Assembly: GCF_002968635.1 (NCBI RefSeq)
Contig: NZ_PVBN01000003.1
Span: forward strand, 1 to 64,000
Origin: Neorhizobium alkalisoli
GTDB lineage: Bacteria; Pseudomonadota; Alphaproteobacteria; Rhizobiales; Rhizobiaceae
Length of the DNA stretch: 64,000 bases
Direction: 5' to 3'
The notes under the pieces are model-generated. The model had not been told where the DNA came from. It searched no databases and was given only the letters and a program-made list of their open reading frames with translations. The position numbers and the translations under genes are program-made. This document shows, piece by piece, positions 52,070 through 61,777 of this stretch. Position 1 is the stretch's first letter, and every line of letters starts with the position of its first letter.

Positions 52070-53041
52070 ATGAGCAAGGACACACGTATCGCGATCACGC
52101 TGGGCGACCCGGCGGGCGTGGGGCCGGAGGTGATCGTCAAGGCCCTCAGTGCCTTGCCTGAGATAGAGCGGGAAAATTTCACGGTCGTCGGCTCCGAGGA
52201 AGCGTTGCAGCGGGCGAACAGTGCGTGCGGCACCGCGCTGCTGTTCTCGCCAACTCCGAAGGACGGTACGATCCTTGTGGACGAGGTACCGATAGACGGT
52301 AGGCTGCCGCAGATCGGCAAGGTGGATGCTGTCGCGGGCGACGCTTCGGTACGCTACATCCGCCGGGCAGTCGAACTGGCGCTTTCCGGCACAGTCGACT
52401 GCATCGTCACGGCGCCGATCAACAAGGAAGCTATGAACCTCGCCGGTCATCATTACGACGGCCATACCGGACTGCTGGCACATCTCACGGGATCGAAGAG
52501 CTCCTTCATGCTGCTTGCCTCCGAACGCCTCAACACCATCCATGTCTCCACCCATGTTTCCTTGCGCGGGGCGATCGAACGGGCCAAGACCGAGCGTGTT
52601 TTGGCGACGATCGTAGCCGGCCATCAACATTTTTTGCGTATCGGCAAGACGCCGCGCATTGCCGTTGCGGGGCTTAATCCGCATTGCGGCGAGAACGGGC
52701 TTTTTGGCACCGAGGATACTGAATTTCTGGCCCCTGCCATCGAACAGGCTCGTGCGAAGGGCATCGATGTGGTGGGACCCATCTCGGCGGATACGGTTTT
52801 TGCGCGTGCCTATAACGGCGCATTTGATCTGGTTGTCGCACAGTATCACGACCAGGGGCACATACCGATCAAGCTGGTCGCCTTCGACAGCGCGGTCAAC
52901 GTTTCGCTCGGCCTTCCGATCGATCGTGTCTCCGTCGATCACGGCACCGCCTTCGATATCGCCGGAACCGGCAAAGCAAACCACGTCAACATGTTGTCGG
53001 CGATCTCCTATGCTCGCCTGATGGCCGGGGCACATGGCTGA
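52070..53041 (+). CDS. pdxA2: PdxA2-type phospho-sugar-acid dehydrogenase
   Basis: The 323-residue protein has the PdxA fold: [11 protein letters not shown] (10-20), [40 protein letters not shown] and [10 protein letters not shown]. PdxA makes a vitamin B6 precursor, but the PdxA2 branch oxidises and decarboxylates 4-phospho-D-threonate or -erythronate to dihydroxyacetone phosphate. The nearby DUF1537 kinase makes exactly such a phosphate, so the catabolic reading is favoured. ATG 52070 is 29 bases after the dehydrogenase gene. The regulator gene follows by 93 bases. Confidence 0.85.
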   Translation: MSKDTRIAITLGDPAGVGPEVIVKALSALPEIERENFTVVGSEEALQRANSACGTALLFSPTPKDGTILVDEVPIDGRLPQIGKVDAVAGDASVRYIRRAVELALSGTVDCIVTAPINKEAMNLAGHHYDGHTGLLAHLTGSKSSFMLLASERLNTIHVSTHVSLRGAIERAKTERVLATIVAGHQHFLRIGKTPRIAVAGLNPHCGENGLFGTEDTEFLAPAIEQARAKGIDVVGPISADTVFARAYNGAFDLVVAQYHDQGHIPIKLVAFDSAVNVSLGLPIDRVSVDHGTAFDIAGTGKANHVNMLSAISYARLMAGAHG

Positions 53042-53134
53042 CGGCAGTCTGCGGCCGCACCGAGCGGCAATCTGAAACGCGAGCTCTTGCGATCGAAGAC
53101 ATTTCGTCCCAATATGAAGATATTGGGGGTTCGT

Positions 53135-53905
53135 ATGCATCTAACCGAACGTCAATCGAAAATCGTTGCGCTGGCCAAGTCGGCCGGGCGGGTGCTCGTC
53201 GAGGAAATGGCGGGCGAATTCCAGGTGACGCCGCAGACGATTCGCAAGGATCTCAACGATCTTTGCGCGGCGCAGCTTCTGACGCGCATCCACGGTGGAG
53301 CCACTTTCCCGCGTGGAACGGAGAATGTGCGCTATGATTCGCGTCGCCAGATCGCAGCCGCCGAAAAGCAGGCAATCGGCATTGCCGCGGCCGGGCTCAT
53401 TCCCGACAATGCCTCTCTCTTCATCAATATCGGTACGACGACGGAGGCCGTCGGGGAAGCTTTGGATCACCATCAGGAATTGATGGTGATCACCAACAAT
53501 ATCAATGTCGCCAACCGGTTGCGCCTCCTGGACGACATCGAAGTGGTAATAACGGGCGGAGTCGTGCGCCAATCCGACGGCGGTATAGTGGGAGAGGCGG
53601 CCGTTGACTTCATCCGGCAATTCAAGGTGGATTTTGCAGTGATCGGGGCTTCGGCGATCGATTCGGATGGAGCGCTTCTGGACTACGATTTCCGGGAGGT
53701 GAAAGTTGCGCAGGCGATCATCGCCAATGCGCGTCACGTCATCCTGGTCGCGGACTCAACGAAATTCGAGCGCACCGCCCCGGTGCGCATAGCACAGATT
53801 TCCCAGGTCCATACCTTTATCACCGACCAATGCGACTCGCCTTCGATCCGCGATATCTGTCAGCAAAGCGGTGTTACGATCATCGAGACGTCGAAAGAAA
53901 ACTGA
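53135..53905 (+). CDS. glpR: DeoR-family regulator, probable GlpR
   Basis: This 256-residue regulator has a DeoR helix-turn-helix (LTERQSKIVALAKSAGRVLVEEMAGEFQVTPQTIRKDL) and a sugar-phosphate-binding domain (IGTTTEAVG, VITGGVVRQSDGGIVG). ATG 53135 has GGGGG five to six bases upstream. It stands directly before glpD, as in other rhizobia, so it is probably the glycerol 3-phosphate-responsive repressor of the glp operon. It could also act on the PdxA2 group just upstream, since both pathways yield triose phosphate. The name is inferred from position. Confidence 0.82.
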   Translation: MHLTERQSKIVALAKSAGRVLVEEMAGEFQVTPQTIRKDLNDLCAAQLLTRIHGGATFPRGTENVRYDSRRQIAAAEKQAIGIAAAGLIPDNASLFINIGTTTEAVGEALDHHQELMVITNNINVANRLRLLDDIEVVITGGVVRQSDGGIVGEAAVDFIRQFKVDFAVIGASAIDSDGALLDYDFREVKVAQAIIANARHVILVADSTKFERTAPVRIAQISQVHTFITDQCDSPSIRDICQQSGVTIIETSKEN

Positions 53906-53920
53906 TAATTTCTGGTGCAC

Positions 53921-53975
53921 TTGACATTCGTTTGACATTCGGAAAATTTCGTTCTTAATGGAATGACTTTCGAAA
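53921..53975 (+). promoter_or_regulatory. glpD promoter with tandem TTGACATTCG repeat and TTTCGAAA palindrome
   Basis: TTGACATTCG occurs twice, at 53921-53930 and 53932-53941, with an 11-base period. The second copy's TTGACA stands 17 bases before TTAATG (53955-53960), a good sigma-70 promoter. TTTCGAAA (53968-53975) follows just downstream. The repeats and palindrome are candidate GlpR sites. Confidence 0.6.
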
Positions 53976-54015
53976 GGTCGAGACGCTGCTCGCCGGCGGC
54001 TCGAAGTGGGGGAGA

Positions 54016-55530
54016 ATGAGCCAGATTGTCCACGATATCTTCGTGATCGGCGGCGGCATCAACGGATGCGGCATAGCCCGCGACGCCGTTGGGCGCGGTT
54101 ATTCGGTCGCGCTTGCGGAAATGGATGATTTCGCCTCCGGGACGTCTTCTGGAGCCACCAAGCTCATTCATGGTGGATTGAGGTACCTCGAGCACTACGA
54201 ATTTCGGCTGGTGCGCGAATCGCTGATGGAGCGCGAGGTGCTTTGGGCGATGGCGCCGCACATCATCTGGCCGATGCGTTTCGTCCTCCCCTATCACAAG
54301 GGCGGGATAAGGCCGGCCTGGCTTATCCGCATGGGACTCTTCCTCTACGATCATCTCGGTGGGCGGAAGCTTCTGCCGCCCACGGCAGTCCTGGATATGA
54401 GAACCGACCCGGCAGGCAAGCCGCTCAAGACGCTGTTTACGAAAGCATTCGAATATTCGGACGGCTGGGTGGACGATGCCCGCATGGTCGTCCTCAACGC
54501 GCGTGATGCTGCGGACCGAGGGGCTCTTATCCTGCCGCGAACGAAAGTCGTGTCTGCCAGGCGCGAGAACTCGATCTGGACCGTGGAGACCGTCAATGTC
54601 GTTTCGGGCCGCACGCAATCCTATCAGGCGCGCATGCTCATCAATGCCGGGGGGCCATGGGTCGATCACGTGATACGGTCTGCCTTCGGGCAGAATGCAG
54701 CGCATAATGTACGGCTCGTCCAGGGCAGTCATATCGTGGTGCGGAAGAAGTTTGAGGGCCCGAGAGCCTATTTCTTTCAGAACCCCGACAATCGCATTAT
54801 CTTCGCCATACCCTATGAGGATGATTTCACGCTGATCGGTACGACCGACCGTGATTACCACGGCGATCCCAAGGATGTGCACATCTCCGAAGAGGAGACG
54901 GAATATCTGTGCAAGGCGGCCAGCGAATATTTTCGCGAGCCCGTCACGTCGCAGGATATCGTGTGGACCTATTCGGCCGTTCGGCCGCTTTTCGACGACG
55001 GCGCCTCCAAGGCCCAGGAAGCCACCCGCGATTATGTGCTGAAGCTCGACCTGGAGAACGGCGCGCCCCTGCTCAACGTGTTCGGTGGAAAGCTGACCAC
55101 CTATCGGCGCCTCTCGGAACATGCGCTGCAGAAGATCGGGGAGGCAATAGGCTCCAAGGGACATTCCTGGACCGCCGGCAGCCATCTTCCAGGTGGTGAT
55201 TTTGCCGTGGAGGGTTACGAGACCGAGGTCAAACGACTGATGCAGCGACATGGGTTCCTGACCGCAGGACATGCGCGTCGTCTGGTACGCCGTTACGGGA
55301 CAAAGGCACAGGTCATCCTTGATGGCGTCAACGATACCGAGGGGCTTGGCCGTCATTTCGGCAGCAACCTTTATGAAGCTGAGGTGCGCTATCTCATCGA
55401 GCACGAGTGGGCGATGACGGCGCAGGATGTACTCTGGCGCAGGACCAAGGAAGGACTGCGTCTGACCGAACAAGAAGCGAGATCTTTGGAGGAGTACATG
55501 GCTGCCCTACCGGCAAGAATGGTCGGTTAG
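54016..55530 (+). CDS. glpD: Aerobic glycerol-3-phosphate dehydrogenase
   Basis: This 504-residue FAD enzyme, bound to the inner face of the membrane, oxidises glycerol 3-phosphate to dihydroxyacetone phosphate and passes electrons to quinone. The FAD motif is FVIGGGINGCGIARD at the N-terminus; ATKLIHGGLRYLEHYEFRLVRESL and FGGKLTTYRRLSEHAL are GlpD signatures. GGGGGAG stands immediately before the ATG. It begins the glp operon and is followed by the transporter genes. Glycerol kinase, needed to make its substrate, is not in the window. Confidence 0.95.
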   Translation: MSQIVHDIFVIGGGINGCGIARDAVGRGYSVALAEMDDFASGTSSGATKLIHGGLRYLEHYEFRLVRESLMEREVLWAMAPHIIWPMRFVLPYHKGGIRPAWLIRMGLFLYDHLGGRKLLPPTAVLDMRTDPAGKPLKTLFTKAFEYSDGWVDDARMVVLNARDAADRGALILPRTKVVSARRENSIWTVETVNVVSGRTQSYQARMLINAGGPWVDHVIRSAFGQNAAHNVRLVQGSHIVVRKKFEGPRAYFFQNPDNRIIFAIPYEDDFTLIGTTDRDYHGDPKDVHISEEETEYLCKAASEYFREPVTSQDIVWTYSAVRPLFDDGASKAQEATRDYVLKLDLENGAPLLNVFGGKLTTYRRLSEHALQKIGEAIGSKGHSWTAGSHLPGGDFAVEGYETEVKRLMQRHGFLTAGHARRLVRRYGTKAQVILDGVNDTEGLGRHFGSNLYEAEVRYLIEHEWAMTAQDVLWRRTKEGLRLTEQEARSLEEYMAALPARMVG

Positions 55531-55572
55531 GCGGGCATGTGGTCCCCGTTGCGAGGAGGCACGGGAGCCTGA

Positions 55573-56649
55573 ATGCTGGAACTGCGAAACGTGGCCAAGA
55601 TGGTTGCGGGAGATTATCACATCTACCCGACCGATCTTGCCTTTGAACGAGGCACGCTCAATGTCCTGCTCGGGCCGACGCTGGCGGGCAAGACATCGCT
55701 GATGCGATTGATGGCCGGGCTCGACCGGCCGACGAGCGGCTCGGTCTTCTTCGACGGTGCCGACGTCACCGGCGTGCGGGTGCAACAACGCAACGTCGCG
55801 ATGGTCTATCAACAGTTCATCAATTATCCGGCCTTGACGGTCTACGAGAACATAGCCTCGCCGTTGCGCATTGCGGGCAGGGATTCTGCGTCGATCGACC
55901 AAGCCGTGAGGCAGGCGGCGGAACTCCTGAAGCTGACGCCCTATCTCGATCGCACACCCCTCAATCTGTCCGGTGGGCAGCAGCAGCGAACTGCGCTGGC
56001 TCGTGCGCTCGTCAAAAATGCCAGTCTCGTCCTGATGGACGAGCCGCTCGCCAACCTCGACTACAAGCTCCGCGAGGAATTGCGCGAGGAACTGCCGAAG
56101 ATCTTTGCCCAGTCTGGGGCAGTTTTCGTCTACGCGACGACGGAGCCGTCGGAGGCGCTTCTGCTCGGTGGCAATACGGCAACGCTTTCTGAGGGACGGG
56201 TGACCCAGTTCGGAAAGACGATTGACGTCTACCGCAAACCCGCCGATCTCGTGACCGCCAAGACATTTGCCGACCCCCCGCTCAATTTCATTGATGTGAT
56301 CAAGTCCGGTGCCTTCTTTCAACATCAGGATTTCGACCGCCTGCCCGTACCGTCGCATCTGTTGAAGATATCCGACGGAGCGATGACCGTGGCCTTCCAT
56401 CCACATCACCTGGGGCTTAGCCGGCAAACGGAGGGCGCCGCGCCGCTGAAGGCCGTGACGCAGATTTCCGAAATCACGGGTTCGGAAAGTTTCGTCCATC
56501 TGGACTATAATGGCGTGCGCTGGATCATGTTGGCTGCCGGCATTCACGAGATCGATCCAGATACGCAGATCGAGCTCTTCCTCGACACGCGTCATCTGAT
56601 GGCTTTTGGCAGCGATGGCCGGGCCATTGCCGTTGATGCCGTGGCCTAG
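55573..56649 (+). CDS. glpS: Glycerol ABC transporter ATP-binding protein GlpS
   Basis: The 358-residue ATPase has Walker A GPTLAGKTS (34-42), signature LSGGQ (132-136) and Walker B LVLMDEP (152-158). The switch histidine is replaced by threonine (YATTEPSEA, T190). A C-terminal TOBE-like domain follows. It pairs with GlpT, whose own signature is degenerate, so only one of the two composite ATP sites looks complete. The gene order matches the rhizobial glp operon, in which glpS and glpT encode different ATPases for glycerol import. Confidence 0.92.
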   Translation: MLELRNVAKMVAGDYHIYPTDLAFERGTLNVLLGPTLAGKTSLMRLMAGLDRPTSGSVFFDGADVTGVRVQQRNVAMVYQQFINYPALTVYENIASPLRIAGRDSASIDQAVRQAAELLKLTPYLDRTPLNLSGGQQQRTALARALVKNASLVLMDEPLANLDYKLREELREELPKIFAQSGAVFVYATTEPSEALLLGGNTATLSEGRVTQFGKTIDVYRKPADLVTAKTFADPPLNFIDVIKSGAFFQHQDFDRLPVPSHLLKISDGAMTVAFHPHHLGLSRQTEGAAPLKAVTQISEITGSESFVHLDYNGVRWIMLAAGIHEIDPDTQIELFLDTRHLMAFGSDGRAIAVDAVA

Positions 56650-56662
56650 GGGGAGAAAAATC

Positions 56663-57733
56663 ATGGCTCGCATCACACTTGACCATATTCGCCACGCCTA
56701 CGGCCCCAATCCGAAGTCTGCGAAGGACTACGCGTTGCGCGAAGTCCATCACGAATGGAACGACGGCGGCGCCTATGCGCTGCTTGGGCCATCCGGCTGC
56801 GGCAAGACGACCCTGCTGAACATCATCTCCGGGCTGCTTCAGCCGTCCGAGGGACATATCCTGTTCGACGGCAAGGATGTTACATACCTGTCGACCCAGG
56901 CGCGCAATATCGCTCAGGTTTTCCAGTTCCCGGTCATCTATGACACGATGACGGTTTACGACAATCTGGCCTTCCCCTTGCGCAACCGCGCTGTGCCGGA
57001 GGCGGAAGTTGATCGCCGTGTCCGCGAGATGCTGGAGATCATCGATCTTGCCGGATGGGCAAAGCGCAAGGCGCAGGGATTGACCGCCGACCAGAAGCAG
57101 AAGATTTCCCTCGGCCGGGGCCTCGTCCGCAATGACGTCAACGCGATCCTGTTCGACGAGCCGCTCACCGTCATCGATCCTCACATGAAGTGGGTGCTGC
57201 GCTCGCAGTTGAAGCGGCTGCACAAGCAGTTCGGTTTCACCATGGTCTACGTGACGCACGACCAGACGGAGGCGCTGACCTTCGCAGACAAGGTCGTCGT
57301 CATGTATGACGGCCAGATCGTGCAGATCGGGACGCCCGCTGAGCTTTTCGAGCGTCCTACACACACATTCGTGGGCTATTTCATAGGCTCTCCGGGCATG
57401 AACGTCATGCCGGCGCGCGTCGAAGGTTCCGCCGTGGTCGTCGGAGGCGAGACTATCGCTCTCGATTATTCCCCTCAGGTCAAAGCCGGTGACCGGGCCG
57501 AACTTGGTATCCGGCCGGAATTCATCCGTATCGGCCGGGAAGGCATGCCGGTCGCCGTGAACCGTATCGAGGACATCGGGCGCCGAAGGATCGTCCGCGC
57601 AGATTTCCAGGGACAGCGGATCGCCATCGTCGCATCAGAGGATGCCGAGATCCCGGCAGAGCCGCGCATCACCTTCGATCCCACGGCCATCAATATCTAC
57701 GCCAATTCCTGGCGCGTCGGCAGGGAGGCCTGA
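56663..57733 (+). CDS. glpT: Glycerol ABC transporter ATP-binding protein GlpT
   Basis: The 356-residue ATPase has Walker A GPSGCGKTT (42-50), Walker B AILFDEP (161-167) and switch histidine H199 (VYVTHDQTEA). The usual LSGGQ signature is LTADQ (140-144). A C-terminal TOBE-like domain starts near residue 260. GGGGGAG lies upstream of ATG 56663. It is not the GlpT glycerol 3-phosphate permease of Escherichia coli, which is an unrelated carrier. It complements GlpS as described for that gene. Confidence 0.92.
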   Translation: MARITLDHIRHAYGPNPKSAKDYALREVHHEWNDGGAYALLGPSGCGKTTLLNIISGLLQPSEGHILFDGKDVTYLSTQARNIAQVFQFPVIYDTMTVYDNLAFPLRNRAVPEAEVDRRVREMLEIIDLAGWAKRKAQGLTADQKQKISLGRGLVRNDVNAILFDEPLTVIDPHMKWVLRSQLKRLHKQFGFTMVYVTHDQTEALTFADKVVVMYDGQIVQIGTPAELFERPTHTFVGYFIGSPGMNVMPARVEGSAVVVGGETIALDYSPQVKAGDRAELGIRPEFIRIGREGMPVAVNRIEDIGRRRIVRADFQGQRIAIVASEDAEIPAEPRITFDPTAINIYANSWRVGREA

Positions 57734-57737
57734 GCTT

Positions 57738-58604
57738 ATGCAAAAGACGTGGAACAACAAAGCTTGGTTTCTGGTCCTGCCGGTTCTTGTGCTTGTCGCC
57801 TTTTCGGCCGTCATCCCGCTGATGACGGTGGTAAACTACTCAGTGCAGGACACGTTCGGCAACAATGAGTTCTTCTGGGCCGGCACCGACTGGTTCGAAG
57901 AAATTCTGCATTCTGCACGCTTTTGGGAGGCGCTGCAGCGTAACCTATTCTTCTCCTTCATCATTCTTGCCCTGCAGATACCGCTTGGGATTTTCATCGC
58001 GCTCAACATGCCCAAAAGCGGCATCGGCGTGCCGGTCTGCCTGGTGCTGATGGCCCTGCCGCTGCTCATCCCCTGGAATGTCGTCGGCACCATCTGGCAG
58101 GTCTTTGGCCGTGTCGACATCGGCTTGCTGGGCTACACTTTGCGGGCTCTGGGTGTTGACTACAACTACGTCAGAGATCCCGTCGATGCGTGGATAACGA
58201 TCATCGTCATGGATGTCTGGCACTGGACTAGCCTCGTCGTGCTGCTCTGCTACGCCGGTCTCGTTTCCATTCCCGATGCCTATTATCAGGCGGCCAAGAT
58301 CGATGGCGCGTCACGCTGGTCGGTGTTTCGCTACATCCAGCTTCCGAAGATGAAACGCGTGTTGCTCATCGCCGTATTGCTACGCTTCATGGACAGTTTC
58401 ATGATCTATACCGAACCGTTTGTGGTGACCGGGGGCGGTCCTGGCAATTCGACCACCTTCCTTTCGATCGACCTCGTCAAGATGGCTGTCGGGCAGTTCG
58501 ACCTCGGACCGGCGGCTGCCATGTCGATCATCTACTTCCTCATCATCCTGCTGCTCTCATGGGTCTTCTATACCGTGATGACCAGCAGCGACGCGAACGG
58601 TTGA
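57738..58604 (+). CDS. glpP: Glycerol ABC transporter permease GlpP
   Basis: The 288-residue permease of the CUT1 (MalF-like) type has an N-terminal helix (AWFLVLPVLVLVAFSAVIPL), about six membrane segments and the EAA loop YYQAAKIDGASRWSVFRYIQLP. It starts four bases after the GlpT stop, with GGGAGG upstream, and forms the channel with GlpQ. The name follows the rhizobial operon and differs from other genes called glpP. Confidence 0.92.
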   Translation: MQKTWNNKAWFLVLPVLVLVAFSAVIPLMTVVNYSVQDTFGNNEFFWAGTDWFEEILHSARFWEALQRNLFFSFIILALQIPLGIFIALNMPKSGIGVPVCLVLMALPLLIPWNVVGTIWQVFGRVDIGLLGYTLRALGVDYNYVRDPVDAWITIIVMDVWHWTSLVVLLCYAGLVSIPDAYYQAAKIDGASRWSVFRYIQLPKMKRVLLIAVLLRFMDSFMIYTEPFVVTGGGPGNSTTFLSIDLVKMAVGQFDLGPAAAMSIIYFLIILLLSWVFYTVMTSSDANG

Positions 58605-58617
58605 GGGGAGCGCGCCA

Positions 58618-59445
<828 letters not shown>

Positions 59446-59460
59446 GGAGGAGAAATACCT

Positions 59461-59742
59461 ATGACCTTTTCCTGGATGGCCTGGACGTTACCGACGGCGC
59501 TGTTTTTCCTGTCGATCCTAGGGCTTTTGATCGGCATGAGCATTTGGGAATATTTCGCTCCGGGCGGTTCGCCGCGCGTAGGGATCTTGAGATTCGAAAC
59601 GACACGAGGTGACCGGCTGTTCATTTCGCTGCTCGGTTCGGCGTTCATTCATCTCGCATGGCTGGGGCTGATCGGCCCCAACCTGTGGTGGGCTCTTGCC
59701 ATCGCAGTGGTCTACGCTGTCGGCGTTTTCCGCTTCGTCTGA
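59461..59742 (+). CDS. glpU: Small membrane protein GlpU (DUF2160)
   Basis: The 93-residue protein has three hydrophobic segments (LPTALFFLSILGLLIGMSIW, LGSAFIHLAWLGLIG and LWWALAIAVVYAVGVF) and belongs to DUF2160, found in rhizobial glycerol operons as GlpU. The role is not established; it may be an accessory of the importer. GAGGAGGAG before the ATG is a strong ribosome site. The position between glpQ and glpV is the usual one. Confidence 0.85.
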   Translation: MTFSWMAWTLPTALFFLSILGLLIGMSIWEYFAPGGSPRVGILRFETTRGDRLFISLLGSAFIHLAWLGLIGPNLWWALAIAVVYAVGVFRFV

Positions 59743-59815
59743 AGGCAAGCTGAAAGAAAGGTGGCCGGGAGGACTGGCACCTCAAATCGCAATCGCAAAA
59801 CCCTGGGAGGATATT

Positions 59816-61546
59816 ATGCGACGGCATCTTATGACATCGACCGCAGCAATGCTGTTGGCACTGACCGGCTCGGCCTTCGCCGGTATGGAAGAAGCCAAAC
59901 AGTTCCTGGACAAGGAAGTGGGCGACCTGTCCACGCTTCCCCGCGCCGAGCAGGAAAAAGAAATGCAGTGGTTCGTCAATGCGGCGAAGCCATTCGCCGG
60001 CATGGATATCAAGGTCGTTTCCGAGACGATCACCACGCACGAATACGAATCCAAAGTGCTGGCACCTGCCTTCACGGCAATCACCGGCATCAAGGTCTCG
60101 CATGACCTGATCGGCGAAGGCGACGTGGTCGAAAAGCTGCAGACGCAGATGCAGTCTGGCGAGAACATCTACGACGGCTACATCAATGACTCCGACCTGA
60201 TCGGCACCCATTGGCGCTACCAGCAGGCGCGCAGCCTGACGGACTTCATGGCGAAAGAGGGTAAGGACGTTACCAACCCGAACATCGACATCGACGACTT
60301 CATCGGCAAGTCCTTCACGACGGCACCGGACGGCAAGCTTTATCAGCTTCCTGACCAGCAGTTCGCGAACCTCTATTGGTTCCGCTACGACTGGTTCAAC
60401 GACGAGAAGAACAAGGCGGACTTCAAGGCCAAGTACGGCTACGACCTCGGCGTTCCGGTCAATTGGTCAGCCTATGAAGATATCGCAGCCTTCTTCACCG
60501 GCCGCGATGTCGGTGGCAAGAAGGTCTATGGCCACATGGACTACGGTAAGAAGGACCCCTCGCTCGGTTGGCGCTTCACCGACGCATGGCTTTCCATGGC
60601 CGGCAACGGTGACAAGGGCATTCCGAACGGCAAGCCGGTGGACGAGTGGGGCATCAAGGTTGACGAGAAGTCCCGCCCGGTCGGTTCCTGCGTTGCGCGA
60701 GGCGGCGACACGAACGGCCCGGCCGCGGTCTACTCGATCGAAAAGTACCTCGACTGGATGAAGGCATATGCCCCGGCTGCAGCACAAGGCATGACCTTCT
60801 CCGAATCCGGCCCGGTCCCTTCACAGGGCGAAATCGCTCAGCAGATGTTCACATATACGGCCTTCACTGCTGATTTCGTCAAGCCAGGCCTGCCCGTGGT
60901 CAACTCCGACGGTACGCCGAAGTGGCGCTTTGCTCCAAGCCCGCACGGCGTGTACTGGAAGGACGGCATGAAGCTCGGCTATCAGGACGCCGGCTCGTGG
61001 ACGCTGATGAAGTCCACTCCGGATGATCGCGCCAAGGCCGCCTGGCTCTATGCGCAGTTCGTGACGTCGAAGACGGTGGACGTGAAGAAGAGCCATGTTG
61101 GCCTGACCTTCATCCGCCAGTCGACGCTCGATCACAAGTCCTTCACCGACCGTGCACCAAAGCTCGGCGGCCTGATCGAGTTCTATCGTTCGCCGGCGCG
61201 CCTGCAATGGTCGCCGACAGGTACCAACGTTCCTGACTATCCAAAGCTTGCCCAGCTGTGGTGGCAGGCGATCGGCGACGCATCCTCGGGCGCCAAGACT
61301 GCCCAGGAAGCCATGGACTCGCTTTGCGCCGAACAGGAAAAGGTTCTGCAGCGTCTGGAACGCGCGGGAGTTCAGGGCGAAATAGGCCCCAAGCTCGCCG
61401 AAGAACACGATCTCGAATATTGGAACAAGGATGCCGTGGCAAAGGGAAATCTGGCGCCGCAGCTCAAGGTCGCAAACGAGAAAGAGAAGCCCCAGACGGT
61501 CAACTACGATGAACTCGTCAAGAGCTGGGCGAAGGCAACCAAGTAA
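59816..61546 (+). CDS. glpV: Glycerol ABC transporter substrate-binding protein GlpV
   Basis: The 576-residue periplasmic binding protein has a Sec signal peptide (TAAMLLALTGSAFAGM). It is large for this class but has the normal size for GlpV. YDGYINDSDLIGTHWRYQQ and the tryptophan-rich WFRYDWFNDEKNKADF region are consistent with binding a polyol. GGGAGG five bases before ATG 59816 supports the start. It is the last gene of the operon; a strong terminator follows 29 bases after its stop. The substrate is glycerol by analogy with the characterised rhizobial system. Confidence 0.92.
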   Translation: MRRHLMTSTAAMLLALTGSAFAGMEEAKQFLDKEVGDLSTLPRAEQEKEMQWFVNAAKPFAGMDIKVVSETITTHEYESKVLAPAFTAITGIKVSHDLIGEGDVVEKLQTQMQSGENIYDGYINDSDLIGTHWRYQQARSLTDFMAKEGKDVTNPNIDIDDFIGKSFTTAPDGKLYQLPDQQFANLYWFRYDWFNDEKNKADFKAKYGYDLGVPVNWSAYEDIAAFFTGRDVGGKKVYGHMDYGKKDPSLGWRFTDAWLSMAGNGDKGIPNGKPVDEWGIKVDEKSRPVGSCVARGGDTNGPAAVYSIEKYLDWMKAYAPAAAQGMTFSESGPVPSQGEIAQQMFTYTAFTADFVKPGLPVVNSDGTPKWRFAPSPHGVYWKDGMKLGYQDAGSWTLMKSTPDDRAKAAWLYAQFVTSKTVDVKKSHVGLTFIRQSTLDHKSFTDRAPKLGGLIEFYRSPARLQWSPTGTNVPDYPKLAQLWWQAIGDASSGAKTAQEAMDSLCAEQEKVLQRLERAGVQGEIGPKLAEEHDLEYWNKDAVAKGNLAPQLKVANEKEKPQTVNYDELVKSWAKATK

Positions 61547-61575
61547 ACTCTTTCAAACCAAGCCTGTCGCAAAGC

Positions 61576-61616
61576 GTCCTCCCCGGTGTCAACCGCCGGG
61601 GAGGACTATTTTATTT
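61576..61616 (+). terminator. Rho-independent terminator of the glp operon
   Basis: GTCCTCCCCGG (61576-61586) and CCGGGGAGGAC (61596-61606) form a perfect 11-bp stem with a 9-base loop, followed by TATTTTATTT (61607-61616). This is the clearest intrinsic terminator in the window. Confidence 0.88.
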
Positions 61617-61673
61617 GACGGAGACGGGTGATATTGGTTCTCCTCCGAACGGACTCGGATGTCTGAAAACGAC

Positions 61674-61691
61674 GAATTGCTTGATCAATTC
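61674..61691. promoter_or_regulatory. Inverted repeat upstream of the type I secretion genes
   Basis: GAATTG (61674-61679) and CAATTC (61686-61691) flank CTTGAT; the inner TTGATCAA is itself a palindrome. It stands about 90 bases before the secretion ATPase start and is a possible regulator site. Confidence 0.35.
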
Positions 61692-61777
61692 TGATAGCTA
61701 TGCTTCGATCGTACCAACTGGCCTCGGCGCTTCCACATGGCACGCAGGCCATTGTCTTCTTCTAGCCCGGGAATTGG

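Noticed and set aside
52070..53041. Vitamin B6 biosynthesis gene pdxA
   Set aside because: The context is catabolic, with a DUF1537 kinase nearby and no other pyridoxine genes, so PdxA2 is preferred.
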